In this document: piece by piece, positions 55,103 to 63,058 of the stretch | Numbering within the stretch: position 1 is the first letter of the stretch | Layout: each line of letters opens with the position of its first letter | Notes under the pieces: model-generated | Databases searched by the model: none | Seen by the model: the letters and a program-made list of their open reading frames with translations, nothing else | Told to the model about the DNA's origin: nothing | From: Lysobacterales bacterium | GTDB taxonomy: Bacteria; Pseudomonadota; Gammaproteobacteria; Xanthomonadales; Xanthomonadaceae | NCBI GenBank assembly: GCA_020442465.1 | Contig: JAGRJY010000070.1 | Coordinates: 19,663-83,662 of the forward strand | Reading direction: 5' to 3' | Length of the DNA stretch: 64,000 bases | Program-made: the position numbers and the translations under genes

Positions 55103-56764
55103 TCAGAAGCGGGGAGGCGGAAACGAGGTGCTGGCCCCGGTCGAGGCCGAGCTCACCGCCGAGGCGAACTTGGCCAGCGCGCCGGAACGCGGTGGCGGAT
55201 TCGGCGGCGACCATGCGTTCGGGCGTGCGGAAAGGTCGGCGTCGGTCGACAGCGTGCGCGCCTCGACGTCGATGACGATGCGGTCGCCGTCGCGCAGCCG
55301 TCCGATCGGGCCACCCAACGCAGCCTCCGGGCAGATGTGGCCGACCATGAAGCCGTAGGTGGCGCCCGAGAACCGGCCGTCGGTGATCAGCGCGATATCG
55401 CCGCCCAGACCCTGGCCGACCAGCGCCGCGGTGACTGCGAGCATCTCGCGCATGCCCGGGCCGCCGACCGGGCCTTCGCCGCGGATCACCACCACATCGC
55501 CGGCGACGATCTCGCGGCGCTGGACGGCGGCAAAGCAGGCGTCTTCGCTGTCGTAGACGCGGGCGCTACCCTCGAAGCGCAGCGCATCGTGGCCGGCCAG
55601 CTTCACCACGCAGCCTTCCGGTGCCAGGTTGCCGTAGCAGATGCCGAAGCCGCCGCGTGCCTTGACGGGAGCGTCGCAGGCATAGATCACCTTCTGGCCC
55701 GGATGCTCCTCGGCCTGGGCAATCTCGCTGAACAGGCCGTTGCCGCTCACCGTGGGTTGATCGGTCAGCTTGCCGGCTGCCTGCAGGCGCGCACCCAGCA
55801 GCCGAGAGCCGCCGGCGAGATGCATGTCCGGAGCCATGTAGCGGCCACCGGGCTTGAGGTCGGCGATGACCGGGGTCTCGCGGCTGATCGCGTCGAACTG
55901 GTCGATTTCAAAGGTCACGTCGGCTTCGCGGGCGATCGCCAGCAGGTGCAGGATCGCGTTCGTCGATCCGGCCGTGGCGGTGACGGCTACCGCGGCGTTG
56001 CGCACCGATTCGGCAGTGATGAAGCCGCGCGCGCTGATGCCTTCCTTGACCATCTGCACGGCGCGCCCACCGCACCAGCGTGCGGCTGGCTTCTTCGCCG
56101 GATCGGGCGCGGGAATGTCGTTGAGTCCCATCGGTGCGAGTCCGAGAAACGTGCTCGCCAGCGCCATGGTGTTGGCGGTGAACTGACCGCCGCAGGCGCC
56201 CGCGCCCGGGCAGGCCGTCTTCTCGATCGCTGCCAGTTCCTCATCGTCGATCTTGCCGGCGGCGTGGGCGCCGACCGCTTCGAACACGTCCTGGATGGTG
56301 GTCGCCTTGTCCTTGTGGCAGCCGGGCAGGATCGAGCCGCCGTAGAGCATCAGGCCGGGCAGGTCGAGTCGCGCCAGCGCCATCGCCGCGGCGGGGATGG
56401 TCTTGTCGCAGCCGCAGATGACCACCAGTCCGTCGAGGCAATGGCCGCGCACGGCCAGTTCGATCGAGTCGGCGATCACTTCGCGCGACGCCAGCGAGGC
56501 ACGCATGCCGGGCGAGCCCATGGCGATGCCGTCGGTCACCGCGATGGTGTTGAACTCGATCGGCGTGCCGCCCGCGGCTTCAATGCCGGCGCGGACTTCG
56601 GCGGCGAGCTCGCGGTGATTGATGTTGCAGGGCGAGACGTCCGACCAGTTGTGGACGACCGCAATCAGCGGTTTGGCGATCGCCGCGTCATCGAGGCCGG
56701 TCGCCCGCAGCATGGCGCGGGCGGGGGCACGGTCCGCTCCGGTCTTGATCGCGTCGCTGTGCAT
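55103..56764 (-). CDS. ilvD: Dihydroxy-acid dehydratase
   Basis: Fe-S enzyme that dehydrates dihydroxy acids to the 2-oxo acids of valine and isoleucine. The 553-residue protein has [25 protein letters not shown] (about 115-139), [19 protein letters not shown] (about 182-200) with cluster cysteines, [23 protein letters not shown] and the [24 protein letters not shown]-terminal block. The ATG at 56764 follows AAAGGAAA; an in-frame ATG at 56791 would place this site inside the coding sequence. First structural gene of the branched-chain operon, downstream of a likely attenuator. The last 20 residues are unusually Ser/Pro-rich. Confidence 0.95.
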   Translation of the reverse strand: MHSDAIKTGADRAPARAMLRATGLDDAAIAKPLIAVVHNWSDVSPCNINHRELAAEVRAGIEAAGGTPIEFNTIAVTDGIAMGSPGMRASLASREVIADSIELAVRGHCLDGLVVICGCDKTIPAAAMALARLDLPGLMLYGGSILPGCHKDKATTIQDVFEAVGAHAAGKIDDEELAAIEKTACPGAGACGGQFTANTMALASTFLGLAPMGLNDIPAPDPAKKPAARWCGGRAVQMVKEGISARGFITAESVRNAAVAVTATAGSTNAILHLLAIAREADVTFEIDQFDAISRETPVIADLKPGGRYMAPDMHLAGGSRLLGARLQAAGKLTDQPTVSGNGLFSEIAQAEEHPGQKVIYACDAPVKARGGFGICYGNLAPEGCVVKLAGHDALRFEGSARVYDSEDACFAAVQRREIVAGDVVVIRGEGPVGGPGMREMLAVTAALVGQGLGGDIALITDGRFSGATYGFMVGHICPEAALGGPIGRLRDGDRIVIDVEARTLSTDADLSARPNAWSPPNPPPRSGALAKFASAVSSASTGASTSFPPPRF

Positions 56765-56895
56765 CGCTGGAGATTTCCTTTCGTCCTGCATTCGAATTCA
56801 TGGCTCCGGGAATTCGTGGTTCCAGAAGCAGGAAACCCCGCATCGGTTGCCCGGTGCGGGGTTTCGGTTCGTCTGGGTCTTCTAGTTCAGCCCCA
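56765..56895 (-). other. Leader segment between attenuator peptide and ilvD
   Basis: About 130 untranslated bases holding the attenuator hairpin, the antiterminator partner and the ilvD ribosome-binding site. Confidence 0.6.
56832..56865 (-). terminator. Candidate attenuator terminator of the ilv/leu operon
   Basis: On the minus strand GAAACCCCGCA pairs with TGCGGGGTTTC (eleven base pairs, twelve-base loop), 68 bases upstream of ilvD. The following run is short (TTTCCTGCTT), so termination would be partial. The 5' arm segment CCGCACCG (56852-56859) is complementary over eight bases to CGGTGCGG in the leader coding end (56906-56913), giving the alternative antiterminator fold expected of attenuation. 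Confidence 0.65.
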
Positions 56896-57027
56896 TCACG
56901 CCGATCCGCACCGTGGCCGGCTAATAAGAAGGAGACCGAGTACCAGCTCGTGCGCAGCCGCCCACAGTCCACGCGTCGACGCGGGAACTCGATGTTGGGT
57001 GGACAAGCGCTGCGGAGCCGATGTCAT
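56896..57027 (-). CDS. Candidate branched-chain leader (attenuator) peptide
   Basis: A 43-codon frame upstream of ilvD whose late part reads HELVLGLLLISRPRCGSA. The cluster has five Leu, one Val and one Ile within nine codons and uses GTA, CTC, CTT and ATT, which are uncommon in the neighbouring GC-rich genes. That is the signature of a leader peptide that stalls ribosomes when Leu, Val or Ile tRNAs are uncharged. Its stop lies 30 bases before the terminator hairpin. The ATG at 57027 has no clear Shine-Dalgarno. A TTGACA on the minus strand at 57057-57062 may be its -35. Confidence 0.6.
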   Translation of the reverse strand: MTSAPQRLSTQHRVPASTRGLWAAAHELVLGLLLISRPRCGSA

Positions 57028-57033
57028 GGGCTC

Positions 57034-57062
57034 ATGCTGTGGTGCAACATAGTCATTGTCAA
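57034..57062 (-). promoter_or_regulatory. Candidate promoter of the ilv/leu operon
   Basis: On the minus strand a perfect TTGACA (57057-57062) is followed after 17 bases by CAGCAT (57034-57039), which matches the -10 consensus only in half. Transcription would start near the leader peptide ATG at 57027, making that message nearly leaderless. Confidence 0.35.
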
Positions 57063-57323
57063 GGCCTTTCTCCCGTCGATGTCGACGCTTTCGGCAGAAA
57101 CGATTTAAGCCATTGAGCAAAAAGGCTTTTGCCCGGCGCTCCCAGCGCGTCCAGCACAACTTTCGACGAATTCCGAGCGGTCACGGTGGTGGGGGGGCAG
57201 CTGCATAAGCCGTCACGCCGGCCGCGGCAGGCGCGTCGATCCGGGTCATGAGGGCTGCGCCGCAGCGACAACCGGTGCAGAGTGTGTCTCCATCTACCTG
57301 CGGACGAGTGAACCTCCGACCTC
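57063..57323. other. Divergent intergenic region, upstream part
   Basis: No gene supported. It contains a GCAAAA/TTTTGC inverted repeat near 57118-57133 and serves as upstream region of both the ilv/leu leader (minus) and the next plus-strand gene. Confidence 0.4.
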
Positions 57324-58682
57324 ATGCGCGCCATGCTCAAGTACCTGTTCCTGGCGGTCGCGGTGCTGCTGTTCGGCTGGGCCTTCATCCAGTGGACGGA
57401 ATGGCTGCCGCGCATCACACCGGCGCAGCAATCCGCGCTCGCCTTGATGCGGGCGCCGCCCGAGCGGGCGATGGGCGCGCACAACGCCTGGGAGCTGTTC
57501 TGGTTGCTGCCCTTCGAGGTGCCCGAGCAGGACGTGCGCGCGGTGCTGGACGAGGACATCCGCGCGCTGGATGCGCTGGCCGACGGCCCGTTCAAAGGCG
57601 AGTTTTCCAGCGTCGCCGAAGATCGCTACCCCAGACGATTTCCCCGCCCGGGCGGGCCGCACCGGATCTGTGCCGGCGACGCGCCGTGCCTGACTGGCGT
57701 GCGCGAAGATCCGGCCGCCGCCGAGGCCGAGTGGACGGCCAGTACCTCACTGCTTGCGGCGGCCCGCCAGCTGGGCAACTACGACCACTACCGCACTCCG
57801 CACCGGCCCTCGCTGCAGGCGCCCTTCCCGAACCTCACCCAGGCCCAGCCGGTGATGCTGCTGGATGTCGCACTGCAGTTCAGTCGCGGCGACACCCAGG
57901 CCGCTCTAGCCCGGCACTGCGCGGACACCCTGGCCTGGCGGCAGCTCAAAGGCCACACCGACAGCCTGCTGTTCGAGTCGGTGACTGCGGCGCACTTGCG
58001 GCGGGCGACGTCGCTGTATGCGGACATGCGCGGCGAATTGCCGGCCGGGGTGGCGCTTCCCGCCGACTGCCGGGCGGCTTTCGGACTTCCGCGTGCCGAG
58101 GAACGGCAGTCGTGCGACGTGTACCGCGCCGAGTACCGGATGCTCGACGCGGCGATGCAACCGCAGATGCTTGCACAGGGACCGGGGGAGCCCGCCGGCC
58201 TCGATGGCATGCGTCGCTGGTTCGCCGACATCGCCATCAACCAGAAGGCGATGTCGGCGCGGTCGGCCGAACGGTTCGCCGCGTTGTGCGCGGTGCTCGA
58301 TACGCCATCGAAGCAGATCCGCCAGGCAATCCGGGCCGGTGTGCACGCCTGCGGCGTCGCGGAGAAGCTGTTCGACCCGGTCGGATGCATCCTCTCCGAC
58401 ATCGCGAGCCCGGCCTACACCGACTACTGGAAGCGCGATCGCGACTGGGAGGGCAGCGTGCGACTCGTGGTGCTGGCCGACGCGCTCGGGCAGGCCGCCG
58501 ACCCTTCTGCCGCCTTCGCTGCCGCGCAGTCCCTGCGTTCCGGGTTCGAGCAGGAAGTGCGCTTCGCCGACGGGCGTCTCGGCATGCGCCCGCTGCTGGT
58601 GCGCTCGGAACCCGAGGGCTGGTGGAGCATTCCGCTGCCGGGCAGCGCCGTCGACGCCGAGGCCGCGACCGCCGTGGAATAG
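57324..58682 (+). CDS. Membrane-anchored protein of unknown function
   Basis: A 452-residue protein that I do not recognise. It starts with one hydrophobic helix (about residues 6-23, YLFLAVAVLLFGWAFI) without a clear cleavage site, so it is probably anchored in the inner membrane with the bulk in the periplasm. The rest is mostly alpha-helical, with nine or so cysteines that could form disulfides and an aromatic C-terminal EPEGWWSIPLPG. No catalytic motif is visible. It stands alone, divergent from the branched-chain operon, and ends near a convergent gene. Relatives appear to exist in Xanthomonadales; this is from memory only. Confidence 0.75.
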   Translation: MRAMLKYLFLAVAVLLFGWAFIQWTEWLPRITPAQQSALALMRAPPERAMGAHNAWELFWLLPFEVPEQDVRAVLDEDIRALDALADGPFKGEFSSVAEDRYPRRFPRPGGPHRICAGDAPCLTGVREDPAAAEAEWTASTSLLAAARQLGNYDHYRTPHRPSLQAPFPNLTQAQPVMLLDVALQFSRGDTQAALARHCADTLAWRQLKGHTDSLLFESVTAAHLRRATSLYADMRGELPAGVALPADCRAAFGLPRAEERQSCDVYRAEYRMLDAAMQPQMLAQGPGEPAGLDGMRRWFADIAINQKAMSARSAERFAALCAVLDTPSKQIRQAIRAGVHACGVAEKLFDPVGCILSDIASPAYTDYWKRDRDWEGSVRLVVLADALGQAADPSAAFAAAQSLRSGFEQEVRFADGRLGMRPLLVRSEPEGWWSIPLPGSAVDAEAATAVE

Positions 58683-58737
58683 CGCTCGCTGTTCGGGCGG
58701 CTCGATGGGCCACGCCCGGAGCCGTCCGGCGTCGCGG

Positions 58738-59133
58738 CTATCGCTCCGCGTGCTCCACCTCGCGCGATGCGCACACGACACCCCGTTCCACGGTGAGATG
58801 GCGTTCGTGGCGATACTCCGAGGCGAAGCCGCCGTGCACGTAGCGCACTTCATCGCCCTGCACCGCGCGCAGCTCGCCACTGAACCAGTCGGCGAACAGC
58901 GGCTCGCCCGGCAGCAAGGCAAAGCAGCCATCGATGTCGAGCAGATAGAGCCGCCCGCCGCGGATCGACCAGCGGCCGCGATAGCCACGCAGGCAGGCGG
59001 TGGAATGCAGCGGGGACCCGATCACCGGTTCGCGCGATTGCAGCCGCGGATGCCTCACGGGCAGTGCAGGGGCGCAGGCCAGCGTGGCCGGAACGGCTTC
59101 GAGATCGAGCAACTCGTGGATTTGCGCGGTCAT
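58738..59133 (-). CDS. Conserved protein of unknown function in macrodomain cassette
   Basis: A 131-residue soluble protein. It has a conserved-looking central block, STACLRGYRGRWSIRGGRLYLLDIDG followed by FADWFSGELRAVQGDEVRYVHGGFASEYRHERHLTVERG (about residues 48-125). This recalls a widespread uncharacterised family with the pattern RGY-W-IR-GRLYL-D and FADWFSGEL. It overlaps the macrodomain gene by four bases (ATGA), so the two are translated together. No membrane segment or signal peptide. Function unknown. Confidence 0.75.
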   Translation of the reverse strand: MTAQIHELLDLEAVPATLACAPALPVRHPRLQSREPVIGSPLHSTACLRGYRGRWSIRGGRLYLLDIDGCFALLPGEPLFADWFSGELRAVQGDEVRYVHGGFASEYRHERHLTVERGVVCASREVEHAER

Positions 59134-59627
59134 GGTGTGGTCTCCTGCGGCGGTCCGCGTCGACCGGGTCTGAATCGCACGATGCGCACCTGCGGCGGGC
59201 CGTCGATCGGCTGCACCGCTGCCTGCATGAGTTCGATGGCGGCAGCTTCGCCGAAACCGCCGGTGCCGGCGCCGAGTACCGGGAACGCGATGGAAGTGAA
59301 TCCCCGTGTGGTGGCGATGCGTAGCGCTGCGCGCACCGAGCCCTGGATCGATCGCGGCGATGCACGCCAGAGCATGTTGATGCCGGCGACGTGGATGATG
59401 GCGCGGTAGGGAAGTCGTCCTGCGCCGGTCACCACCGCCTCGCCCAGCGGAATCGCGCCCAGGCGACCAAGTTCGCGGAACGGCGCCAGGCCGCCGCGAC
59501 GCTTGATCGCGCCCGATACGCCCTGAGGCAGCAGCAGCCACCAGGGAATGATGTTGCGGTTCCACGCGTTGACGATGACTTCGACCGACTGGTCGAGCAG
59601 GTCGCCATCGACAGTCTCGGCGCGCAT
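59130..59627 (-). CDS. Macrodomain (ADP-ribose-binding) protein
   Basis: A 165-residue single macrodomain. The N-terminal DGDLLDQSVEVIVNAWNRNIIPWW carries the NAxN-type ligand-binding asparagines; QGVSGAIKRRGG corresponds to the glycine-rich GGGVAxAI loop, here lacking the triple glycine; and FPVLGAGTGGFGEAAAIELMQAAV is the second phosphate loop. Such proteins bind ADP-ribose or O-acetyl-ADP-ribose and some remove ADP-ribose from proteins or nucleic acids; the activity here is not known. It sits one base after the stop of the upstream gene and overlaps the downstream gene. Confidence 0.88.
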   Translation of the reverse strand: MRAETVDGDLLDQSVEVIVNAWNRNIIPWWLLLPQGVSGAIKRRGGLAPFRELGRLGAIPLGEAVVTGAGRLPYRAIIHVAGINMLWRASPRSIQGSVRAALRIATTRGFTSIAFPVLGAGTGGFGEAAAIELMQAAVQPIDGPPQVRIVRFRPGRRGPPQETTP

Positions 59628-59628
59628 G

Positions 59629-59979
59629 TCAGAGTGCGCCGCGCTTGCGCAGATGATCGATCATGGCGTTCGCGCGTTCGGCGCCGCCCATCTCGATGTG
59701 CGCGCCGGTCAGCTCGGCCAGCGCTGCGCCCAGCGCTTCGGCAGTGTCCCAGTCGAGCACGCGGTCGGCGAGTTCGGGATGCTGGCCGCGCAGCACGGGC
59801 GGAAAGTAGCCCAAGCGCCGCTCGCGGGATGGCCAGAGACCTCGGTCCTTCAGCTTCACCGGCAGTCGCAGATGCCAGGCGCGCTGATTTTCGTCGGTGA
59901 AAGCCAGTTCGTAGCTGCCACCGTCGCGGCAGATATCGGCCCAGAGAATGCGTGTGGGACGCGGCAGCTGCATCGGCAT
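59629..59979 (-). CDS. Conserved protein of unknown function in macrodomain cassette
   Basis: A 116-residue soluble protein that I do not recognise. It begins MPMQLPRPTRILWADICRDGGSYELAFTDENQRAWHLRLPVKLKDRG and continues with a charged helical part, ending AERANAMIDHLRKRGAL. The ATG at 59979 or the next at 59973 may be the start. Its stop is one base before the macrodomain start, so the three genes form a compact cassette downstream of hemN (76-base gap). Confidence 0.7.
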   Translation of the reverse strand: MPMQLPRPTRILWADICRDGGSYELAFTDENQRAWHLRLPVKLKDRGLWPSRERRLGYFPPVLRGQHPELADRVLDWDTAEALGAALAELTGAHIEMGGAERANAMIDHLRKRGAL

Positions 59980-60055
59980 AGCATACGCCGTGCCGGTGCG
60001 ATTCCAGTATCGAGCCTCCCGCCGCCAGCAGGTCTGTTGCCGACAGTGGACTTGC

Positions 60056-61447
60056 TCAGATCGCCTTGGAGAACCGCGACAACGGCTCGGCGGTGCCCAG
60101 ATAGCGGTCGAAACACATCGCCACATGGCGCAGCAGCAGTTTGCCGCGCTCGCTGGCGCGCAGGCACTCGGCGTCGAGCTCCACCAGTCCGTCGGCCCGC
60201 AGCGGCTGCAGACGGTCGAGCGCATCGCTGAAGTAGTCCTTGAACGCCACACCGTGGCGGCGTTCGAAGGCGTCGATGTCGACGTATCCCTGGCACATGA
60301 TGCGCTGGATCAGATCGGCGCGGACCAGGTCGTCCTCGTCCAGCCGCAGGCCGCGCCAGGTGGGCCAGCGCCCGCCCTGCATCGCTGCGAGATAGCTCGG
60401 CAGGTCGCGCGGGTTCTGGCTGAAGCAGTCGGCCACGTGGCTGATCGAGCTGACGCCGAAGCCGACCAGATCGCAGTCGGCATGCGTGGTATAGCCCATG
60501 AAGTTGCGATGCAGGCCGCCGCGCCGCTGCGCGCGCGCGAGTTCGTCGTCGGGCAGGGCGAAGTGGTCCATGCCGATGTGCACGTATCCGGCATCGCCAA
60601 GCACTTCGATCGCATCGGCCAGCAGGCCGAGTTTTTCTTCCGCGCTGGGCAGGTCCGCTTCGTCGATCTGTTTCTGGCCGCGGAACATCGCCGGCAGGTG
60701 CGCATAGCTGTACACCGCCAGTCGATCAGGGCGCACCGCCAGCACCTGGTCGAGCGTGTGCCGGAAGCTCTTGCGGTTCTGCTTGGGCAGGCCGTAGATG
60801 AGGTCGACGTTCACCGAGCGAAATCCGGCGCGCCGGCAGGCGGCGATCACCGCTTCGGTCTGCGCGCGGCTCTGTACCCGGTTGACCGCGACCTGCACCG
60901 CCGGGTCGTAGTCCTGTACGCCGAGACTGGCGCGGTTGAAGCCCATGTCCGCCAACTCGGCGATGTCGTCAGGGTCGACGCTGCGCGGATCGATCTCGAT
61001 CGAGAAATCGCGATCATCGGCCATGCCCAGGCGAAATCGTCGGGCCATGGCCTCGATCACGCGGGCGATCTGTCCGGGGCGGAGGAAATTCGGCGTGCCG
61101 CCACCGAAATGGATCTGCATGACCTCGCGATCCTCGTCGACGCAGGCTCCGACCTGGTCAATCTCGGCGCACAAGGCCTCGACATAGGGTTCGGCCCGAG
61201 CCGTATCCCGGGTGATTACCCGGTTGCAGCCGCAGTAGAAGCACGGGCTGGTGCAGAACGGCACATGCACGTACAGCGATACCCGGCGAGGAATCGGGTC
61301 GGCGTTGCTGCGGATCAAGGCATCCCGGTACTGATCGGCCGTCCAGCGATCATGGAACTGGGGGGCAGTCGGATACGAGGTATAGCGCGGCCCGGGACGG
61401 TTGTAGCGCTCGAGCAGGCTGATGTCGATGGCAGGGATCTGGCGCAT
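60056..61447 (-). CDS. hemN: Oxygen-independent coproporphyrinogen III dehydrogenase
   Basis: Radical SAM enzyme that makes protoporphyrinogen IX from coproporphyrinogen III under low oxygen. The 463-residue protein has the N-terminal YNRPGPRYTSYPTAPQF trip-wire, the cluster cysteines in CTSPCFYCGC (Cys65, 69, 72), GGGTPNFL, SLGVQDYDPAVQVAVNRVQS, VDLIYGLPKQ and the C-terminal HemN domain with QGYVDIDAFERRHGVAF. Length and motifs match E. coli HemN rather than HemW. Divergent from pgk; an FNR-like box lies 35 bases upstream. Confidence 0.95.
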   Translation of the reverse strand: MRQIPAIDISLLERYNRPGPRYTSYPTAPQFHDRWTADQYRDALIRSNADPIPRRVSLYVHVPFCTSPCFYCGCNRVITRDTARAEPYVEALCAEIDQVGACVDEDREVMQIHFGGGTPNFLRPGQIARVIEAMARRFRLGMADDRDFSIEIDPRSVDPDDIAELADMGFNRASLGVQDYDPAVQVAVNRVQSRAQTEAVIAACRRAGFRSVNVDLIYGLPKQNRKSFRHTLDQVLAVRPDRLAVYSYAHLPAMFRGQKQIDEADLPSAEEKLGLLADAIEVLGDAGYVHIGMDHFALPDDELARAQRRGGLHRNFMGYTTHADCDLVGFGVSSISHVADCFSQNPRDLPSYLAAMQGGRWPTWRGLRLDEDDLVRADLIQRIMCQGYVDIDAFERRHGVAFKDYFSDALDRLQPLRADGLVELDAECLRASERGKLLLRHVAMCFDRYLGTAEPLSRFSKAI

Positions 61448-61482
61448 GCGGCGCAGTGTGTCGGGGTCGGCCGGTCGCTGCC

Positions 61483-61496
61483 TTGATCGGGGTCAA
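61483..61496. promoter_or_regulatory. Candidate FNR/Anr box between hemN and pgk
   Basis: TTGAT-CGGG-GTCAA matches the consensus TTGAT-N4-ATCAA in nine of ten defined bases. It lies 35 bases upstream of the hemN ATG, and hemN is a classic Anr target in Pseudomonas. The spacing is short: a class II site would put transcription start at about the start codon. Confidence 0.5.
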
Positions 61497-61610
61497 CTGC
61501 CGCCTTGTCGTGGGCGCATCGGCACCTGGCACCGCTGCGGGCCGATTTGAACCGTTTCCGGCGCACGCGGACAATACGCGGCCTTCCCCATCCCGAACCG
61601 GAGCCTCTCC

Positions 61611-62786
61611 ATGGCCGTACTGCGCATGACCGACCTCGACCTCGCTGGCCAGCGCGTACTGATCCGCCAGGACCTCAACGTGCCGGTGAAAGACGGTGTG
61701 GTGACCTCGGACCAGCGCATCGTGGCCTCGCTGCCGACCCTGCGCGCGGCGCTGCAGGCGGGTGCGGCCGTGATGGTGATGTCGCACCTCGGCCGCCCCA
61801 AGGAAGGCAGCTGGAGTGCCGAGGACTCGCTCGCGCCGGTCGCGACGCGGCTGGGCGAGTTGCTGGGCCGCCCGGTGCGCCTGCACAAGGACTGGCTCGA
61901 CGGTGTCGACGTCGCGCCCGGCGAGTTGGTGCTGCTGGAGAACTGCCGCATGAACGTCGGCGAGGGCAAGGATGATCCCGCGCTGGCAGCCCGGTATGCC
62001 GCGCTGTGCGATGTGTTCGTGATGGACGCCTTCGGCACCGCGCACCGCGCGCAAGCCTCCACCCACGGGGTGATCCGCGCGGCGAAGGTGGCCTGCGGCG
62101 GTCCGTTGCTGATGGCCGAACTCGATGCCTTGGCCAAGGCCTTGGAGAATCCGGCACGGCCGCTGTTGGCGATCGTCGCCGGATCGAAGGTCTCGACCAA
62201 GCTGGAGCTACTCTCGAGCCTGCTCGGCAAAGTCGATCAGCTGATCGTCGGCGGCGGCATCGCCAATACCTTCCTGGCCGCTGCCGGTCATCCGGTGGGC
62301 AAGTCACTGTGCGAGCACGACCTGATTCCCACCGCGAAGCAGATCATGGCCGATGCGCACGCGCGCGGAGCCGATATTCCGCTCCCGCTGGACGTGGTGG
62401 TCGCGCCCGAATTCAACGCTGAGGCGCCGGCCACGGTGAAAGCGGTGATGGAGGTGGGCGCCGACGACATGATTCTGGACATCGGCCCGCAGACCGCCGC
62501 GCACTACGCTGCGCTGATCGGCAAGGCCGGCAGCGTGATCTGGAACGGGCCCGTCGGCGTGTTCGAGTTCGACGCGTTCGGCCACGGCACCGAAGTGCTG
62601 GCGCGGGCGATCGCCGACTCGAAGGCGTTCTCGATCGCCGGCGGCGGCGATACCCTCGCCGCGGTCGACAAGTACGGCGTGGCCGACGGCATCAGCTACA
62701 TCTCTACCGGGGGCGGCGCGTTCCTGGAGTTTTGCGAGGGCAAGGTGCTGCCTGCCGTGGCGGCGCTGGAAGCGCGGGGTTCCTGA
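61611..62786 (+). CDS. pgk: Phosphoglycerate kinase
   Basis: Glycolytic/gluconeogenic enzyme that transfers phosphate between 1,3-bisphosphoglycerate and ADP. The 391-residue product has the family signature [15 protein letters not shown] near residues 15-29, [63 protein letters not shown] and [13 protein letters not shown] with the nucleotide-binding residues. Either the ATG at 61611 or one at 61626 could start. Transcribed as a single gene, convergent with the small membrane protein genes. Other pgk-linked glycolytic genes are not next to it. Confidence 0.97.
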   Translation: MAVLRMTDLDLAGQRVLIRQDLNVPVKDGVVTSDQRIVASLPTLRAALQAGAAVMVMSHLGRPKEGSWSAEDSLAPVATRLGELLGRPVRLHKDWLDGVDVAPGELVLLENCRMNVGEGKDDPALAARYAALCDVFVMDAFGTAHRAQASTHGVIRAAKVACGGPLLMAELDALAKALENPARPLLAIVAGSKVSTKLELLSSLLGKVDQLIVGGGIANTFLAAAGHPVGKSLCEHDLIPTAKQIMADAHARGADIPLPLDVVVAPEFNAEAPATVKAVMEVGADDMILDIGPQTAAHYAALIGKAGSVIWNGPVGVFEFDAFGHGTEVLARAIADSKAFSIAGGGDTLAAVDKYGVADGISYISTGGGAFLEFCEGKVLPAVAALEARGS

Positions 62787-62811
62787 CGCAACGATTGACT
62801 GCGCAGCGGGT

Positions 62812-62831
62812 CCGGCGGCGCAAGCCGCCGG
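62812..62831. terminator. GC hairpin between convergent genes
   Basis: CCGGCGGC (62812-62819) pairs with GCCGCCGG (62824-62831) around a GCAA loop, 26 bases after the pgk stop and just before the convergent gene's stop. No U-tract on either strand, so termination is only likely if assisted. Confidence 0.4.
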
Positions 62832-62837
62832 CACATG

Positions 62838-63056
62838 TCAACGCTTGCCGCGCAGCACCAGCAAAACGCAGCCCAGGGCGATGCCGCCGATGCTCAGCCA
62901 GGGCGGAATCTGCAGCGATTCCTTCTGTTTCATGCTGAGCTCGATCGGGCCGAGACTGACCTGCGATTTCTCCCGGGTGTACTCGAGTTGGCCGTAGACC
63001 AGCCCAAGCGTGCCGGCAGCGACCAGAACCAGTCCCGCGATTTGGCTGACTTTCAT
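62838..63056 (-). CDS. Small two-helix membrane protein
   Basis: A 72-residue protein with two hydrophobic helices (about 4-22 and 51-68) flanking a short charged loop (LEYTREKSQVSLGPIELSMKQKE). The loop, with SQVSLGPIELSMKQKE, is a pattern I recall from small uncharacterised inner-membrane proteins. Function unknown. It begins two bases after the stop of the upstream membrane protein gene, so it is co-transcribed with it. Confidence 0.75.
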   Translation of the reverse strand: MKVSQIAGLVLVAAGTLGLVYGQLEYTREKSQVSLGPIELSMKQKESLQIPPWLSIGGIALGCVLLVLRGKR

Positions 63057-63058
63057 GT

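Noticed and set aside
55064..57052. 662-codon plus-strand frame opposite ilvD
   Set aside because: Antisense of ilvD; no ribosome-binding site and no recognisable domain.
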